From: Burkholderia sp. D-99
GTDB lineage: Bacteria > Pseudomonadota > Gammaproteobacteria > Burkholderiales > Burkholderiaceae
NCBI RefSeq assembly: GCF_011605345.1
Contig: NZ_JAAOXM010000001.1
Span: forward strand, 434,001-498,000
Direction of reading: 5' to 3'
Length of the DNA: 64,000 nucleotides
Below, in pieces: positions 62,282 through 64,000 of the stretch (its first letter is position 1; each line of letters begins with the position of its first letter). The notes under the pieces were generated by a model. That model saw only the letters and a list, made by a program, of their open reading frames with translations. It was not told the origin of the DNA and made no database searches. The position numbers and the translations under genes were made by a program.

Positions 62282-63091
62282 TCAACGTGCCAGCATCCAC
62301 GCGGAGATCGCGTCGACCACGCCGCTCTCCAGGCCATTGAAGCCGTGATAGGCGAACGCTTCGCATGGATCGCCCCGGGACGTGCCGCCGGACACGATCA
62401 TCAGGTCGGCTTTCGGCGACGAATCCAGCTTCTTCATCAGCGTATCCGTTTCGGACACCGGACAATACTTGCAGCCGTCTTTCTCGTGATGGACGACGAG
62501 CACCGGAATCCTGAGGCTGGCAAGGTTCATGTCCGTGACCGCGGTACCGCCTCTATCTTCGCGGAGGATGGTGGACGTCAGCACGATACCGTCGGGCCCG
62601 CCGCCGCCGCCGGCCAGCGCAATCGCAATGGCAGCGGCGGACTGGGTGCCGCGGCTCGTCCCGACCAGCCAGACCGGTACGTGAAGTTGCTCCCTCAACC
62701 AGGCGATCACGGCACGCGCGTCGTCGGCATGTTCCTTCGAGAGCCGGAAGCCATTGAGGTAGGGCGCGGATTGCCGGTCGCTCGGTGCATCGATGACCGC
62801 GACAGCGATACCGTCATTCACGAACAGCTGTCGGGTGCGGACGAGAAAGTTGCCTGCGCCCCATCCGAACCGGCCGGACGGGTCCAGTTGCAGCCCGCCG
62901 TGTCCGCCGGCATAAAGAATGGCCACGGCCTTTGGCGCGTCCGGCGCGATGAAGAGAAACCGTTGAGTCACCCCGGGGCGGGTCGGCACGTCGACGACTC
63001 TTGGTTGACTCTGCGCGTGAGCGGGATAGCCGTGCAGCGCCAACGCAATCGCGAGCAGCCACGCGCGAGTCCAGCGTGAGGTCGGTGGCAT
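62282..63091 (-). CDS. Secreted alpha/beta hydrolase
   Basis: About 269 residues from ATG 63091 (an ATG at 63142 would add 17 Arg-rich residues). Signal peptide (AWLLAIALALHGYPAHA). Alpha/beta-hydrolase core: KAVAILYAGGHGGLQL, nucleophile elbow WLVGTSRGTQSAA, Asp region VLVVHHEKDGCKYCPVSETD, with the late His in AFAYHGFNGLES. A CxxC in the Asp loop is unusual. Lone gene; substrate unknown. Confidence 0.8.
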   Translation of the reverse strand: MPPTSRWTRAWLLAIALALHGYPAHAQSQPRVVDVPTRPGVTQRFLFIAPDAPKAVAILYAGGHGGLQLDPSGRFGWGAGNFLVRTRQLFVNDGIAVAVIDAPSDRQSAPYLNGFRLSKEHADDARAVIAWLREQLHVPVWLVGTSRGTQSAAAIAIALAGGGGGPDGIVLTSTILREDRGGTAVTDMNLASLRIPVLVVHHEKDGCKYCPVSETDTLMKKLDSSPKADLMIVSGGTSRGDPCEAFAYHGFNGLESGVVDAISAWMLAR

Positions 63092-63281
63092 CGAACCGAA
63101 GCAACGAAACCGCGCACGCAATCCGACGGGAAGATGGGTCATCGTAGCGGTGGCCAGCGCAATCCGCCGTGGCCGGCCGGAGTGCGGCAGCTTCTCCTTG
63201 TCAATGTCGTGGCGCCACGTCGACGCGAGTGTGCCGGGCCGTGGCTACTCGAACCGTCGTGTTCTTCCCGACGCACGGCGC

Positions 63282-63647
63282 TCAATGCGATTCGACGAAC
63301 TGAACGATTTCGCCATTGTCGCGCTTGAGGTAGAGCGCGTCGTCTTTCATGCGAACGTCGTTACACGAATATGGAATCTTGCGGCCCTTGCTGCAGATCT
63401 TGCCATCCTCTGCCTTCCAGTCGCCGTGATCGGCAAACCCCTGGCTCGACTTGAAATCGAAGTCGCCGCCACTGCCGTACTGGACATGCCATTGGGTACC
63501 GTCCGCCAGTTTGATGTCGAACGCCTTGCCCGCGAGGCGTTGCTGGAGGTCCGATGCGGCAGGTGCGGTGGAACCGTCGGGGAATGTCGCCTGATCGGCA
63601 AAAGCGACAACGGGAGTCAGCAGCAGGATGGCGAGCAGTTTGGTCAC
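63282..63647 (-). CDS. Small secreted protein of unknown function
   Basis: A 121-residue protein with a clear signal peptide (MTKLLAILLLTPVVAFADQ). The mature 103 residues form a beta-rich pattern (FDIKLADGTQWHVQYGSGGD, EDGKICSKGRKIPYSCNDVR) with two Cys that may pair. No family recognised. The coding pattern is convincing. Confidence 0.75.
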   Translation of the reverse strand: MTKLLAILLLTPVVAFADQATFPDGSTAPAASDLQQRLAGKAFDIKLADGTQWHVQYGSGGDFDFKSSQGFADHGDWKAEDGKICSKGRKIPYSCNDVRMKDDALYLKRDNGEIVQFVESH

Positions 63648-64000
63648 GGTGGGTCTCCGGTTGTTCCGAATTCTTGCTCTGGGTCGAGACGACGAAACCT
63701 TCGTGGCGCGGGGGCGATTCGTTCCATTGAGTCTAGGTGGCTTTCAGGGAACGGCAAGCGCTGGGCGGGTGCGGGCGACAACGCGGCATTTCACCCATCC
63801 AGGGTTTCGGCCGACGCGCCATGCGGCTGGATCCATGCCGGTCAGGCGAGTGAAAGCCTTTCAGGCGGATCAAGAAATGTGTCCGTGCTTCGGCGGGGCA
63901 CGGAGCCGCGATACGGCGGCTGAGCGATCCGTCGGTTCGCTGCAATCGTCAGTCGAATCCGTGCCTGAAATTCGAACGGCGACACGCACGCATTCAACGC
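63648..64000. other. Window end, no recognised feature
   Basis: 353 bases. Frames on both strands are short or Arg-rich, and none resembles a known protein. It probably holds the promoter of the small secreted protein gene at its left edge. Confidence 0.4.

Noticed and set aside
62263..62282. Minus-strand Val-Ala repeat protein start from the hexanucleotide repeat
   Set aside because: The following frame is antisense to the metal-sensor-like gene and Arg-rich, so it is taken as non-coding repeat.
63733..63945. 70-codon minus-strand frame near the window end
   Set aside because: Rich in Arg and Pro, no ribosome binding site and no recognisable domain.

Overview
The window is GC-rich, densely coding DNA with codon use and gene families typical of Burkholderia (most likely the B. 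cepacia complex, on a secondary chromosome). That assignment rests on recognising VasX-type T6SS effectors, DUF4148 proteins, the fused NasC-type nitrate reductase and the mprF-virJ pair, not on a database search. No rRNA, tRNA, CRISPR array or intact insertion sequence was seen.

Layout. (1) 1-8962: a type VI secretion effector island, with the 3' part of vgrG, a DUF4123 adaptor, a VasX-N-type pore-forming effector and three tandem near-identical membrane proteins (probable immunity proteins). Between the copies lie two repeated fragments of a hexapeptide-repeat acetyltransferase gene. (2) 9221-19089: housekeeping and accessory genes. They include a two-PDZ Do-like protease with an unusual active-site motif, a Bcr/CflA drug-efflux MFS gene behind what looks like a leader-peptide attenuator, a DUF4303 gene with a 3' frameshift, an FAH hydrolase, an AraC regulator, a YkgJ cysteine-cluster protein, a UDG-family protein, the nitrate sensor pair NasS-NasT and a siroheme-pathway methyltransferase. 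(3) 19461-28298: the nitrate assimilation operon narK-nirB-nirD-nasC. Its upstream region holds two NtrC-like sites, a large inverted repeat, a sigma-54 promoter, an ANTAR-type hairpin and a terminator, so it appears to need both nitrogen limitation (NtrC/sigma-54) and nitrate (NasS/NasT antitermination). (4) 28474-37141: SDR and GlcG-like genes divergent from a LysR gene, a secreted protein, the dead start of a two-partner-secretion/CDI exoprotein, a lipoprotein, and the mprF-virJ operon for lysyl-phosphatidylglycerol synthesis and turnover. (5) 37220-41571: nitrite/sulfite reductase with DUF934 and a MocR regulator. (6) 41701-45136: hexuronate catabolism (MFS transporter, UxuA) divergent from a UxuR-like regulator, with three matching operators. 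(7) 45299-48216: a PotD-like binding protein translationally coupled to a membrane GGDEF protein. (8) 48316-57801: small secreted proteins, D-serine dehydratase with a LysR regulator, TauE/SafE, LysE and YddG exporters, an aldehyde dehydrogenase remnant, and a TonB-C/C39 peptidase pair. (9) 57868-64000: a Tat-exported phosphatase, a YXWGXW protein and a tiny lipoprotein, an ECF sigma factor with two overlapping downstream genes, a hexanucleotide repeat, an alpha/beta hydrolase and a small secreted protein.

The most noteworthy items are the leader peptide and terminator before the efflux pump, the triplicated immunity-like genes with embedded acetyltransferase fragments, the layered control region of the nitrate operon, and the binding-protein/diguanylate-cyclase pair. 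All functions are inferred from reading the translated sequences; none has been tested.
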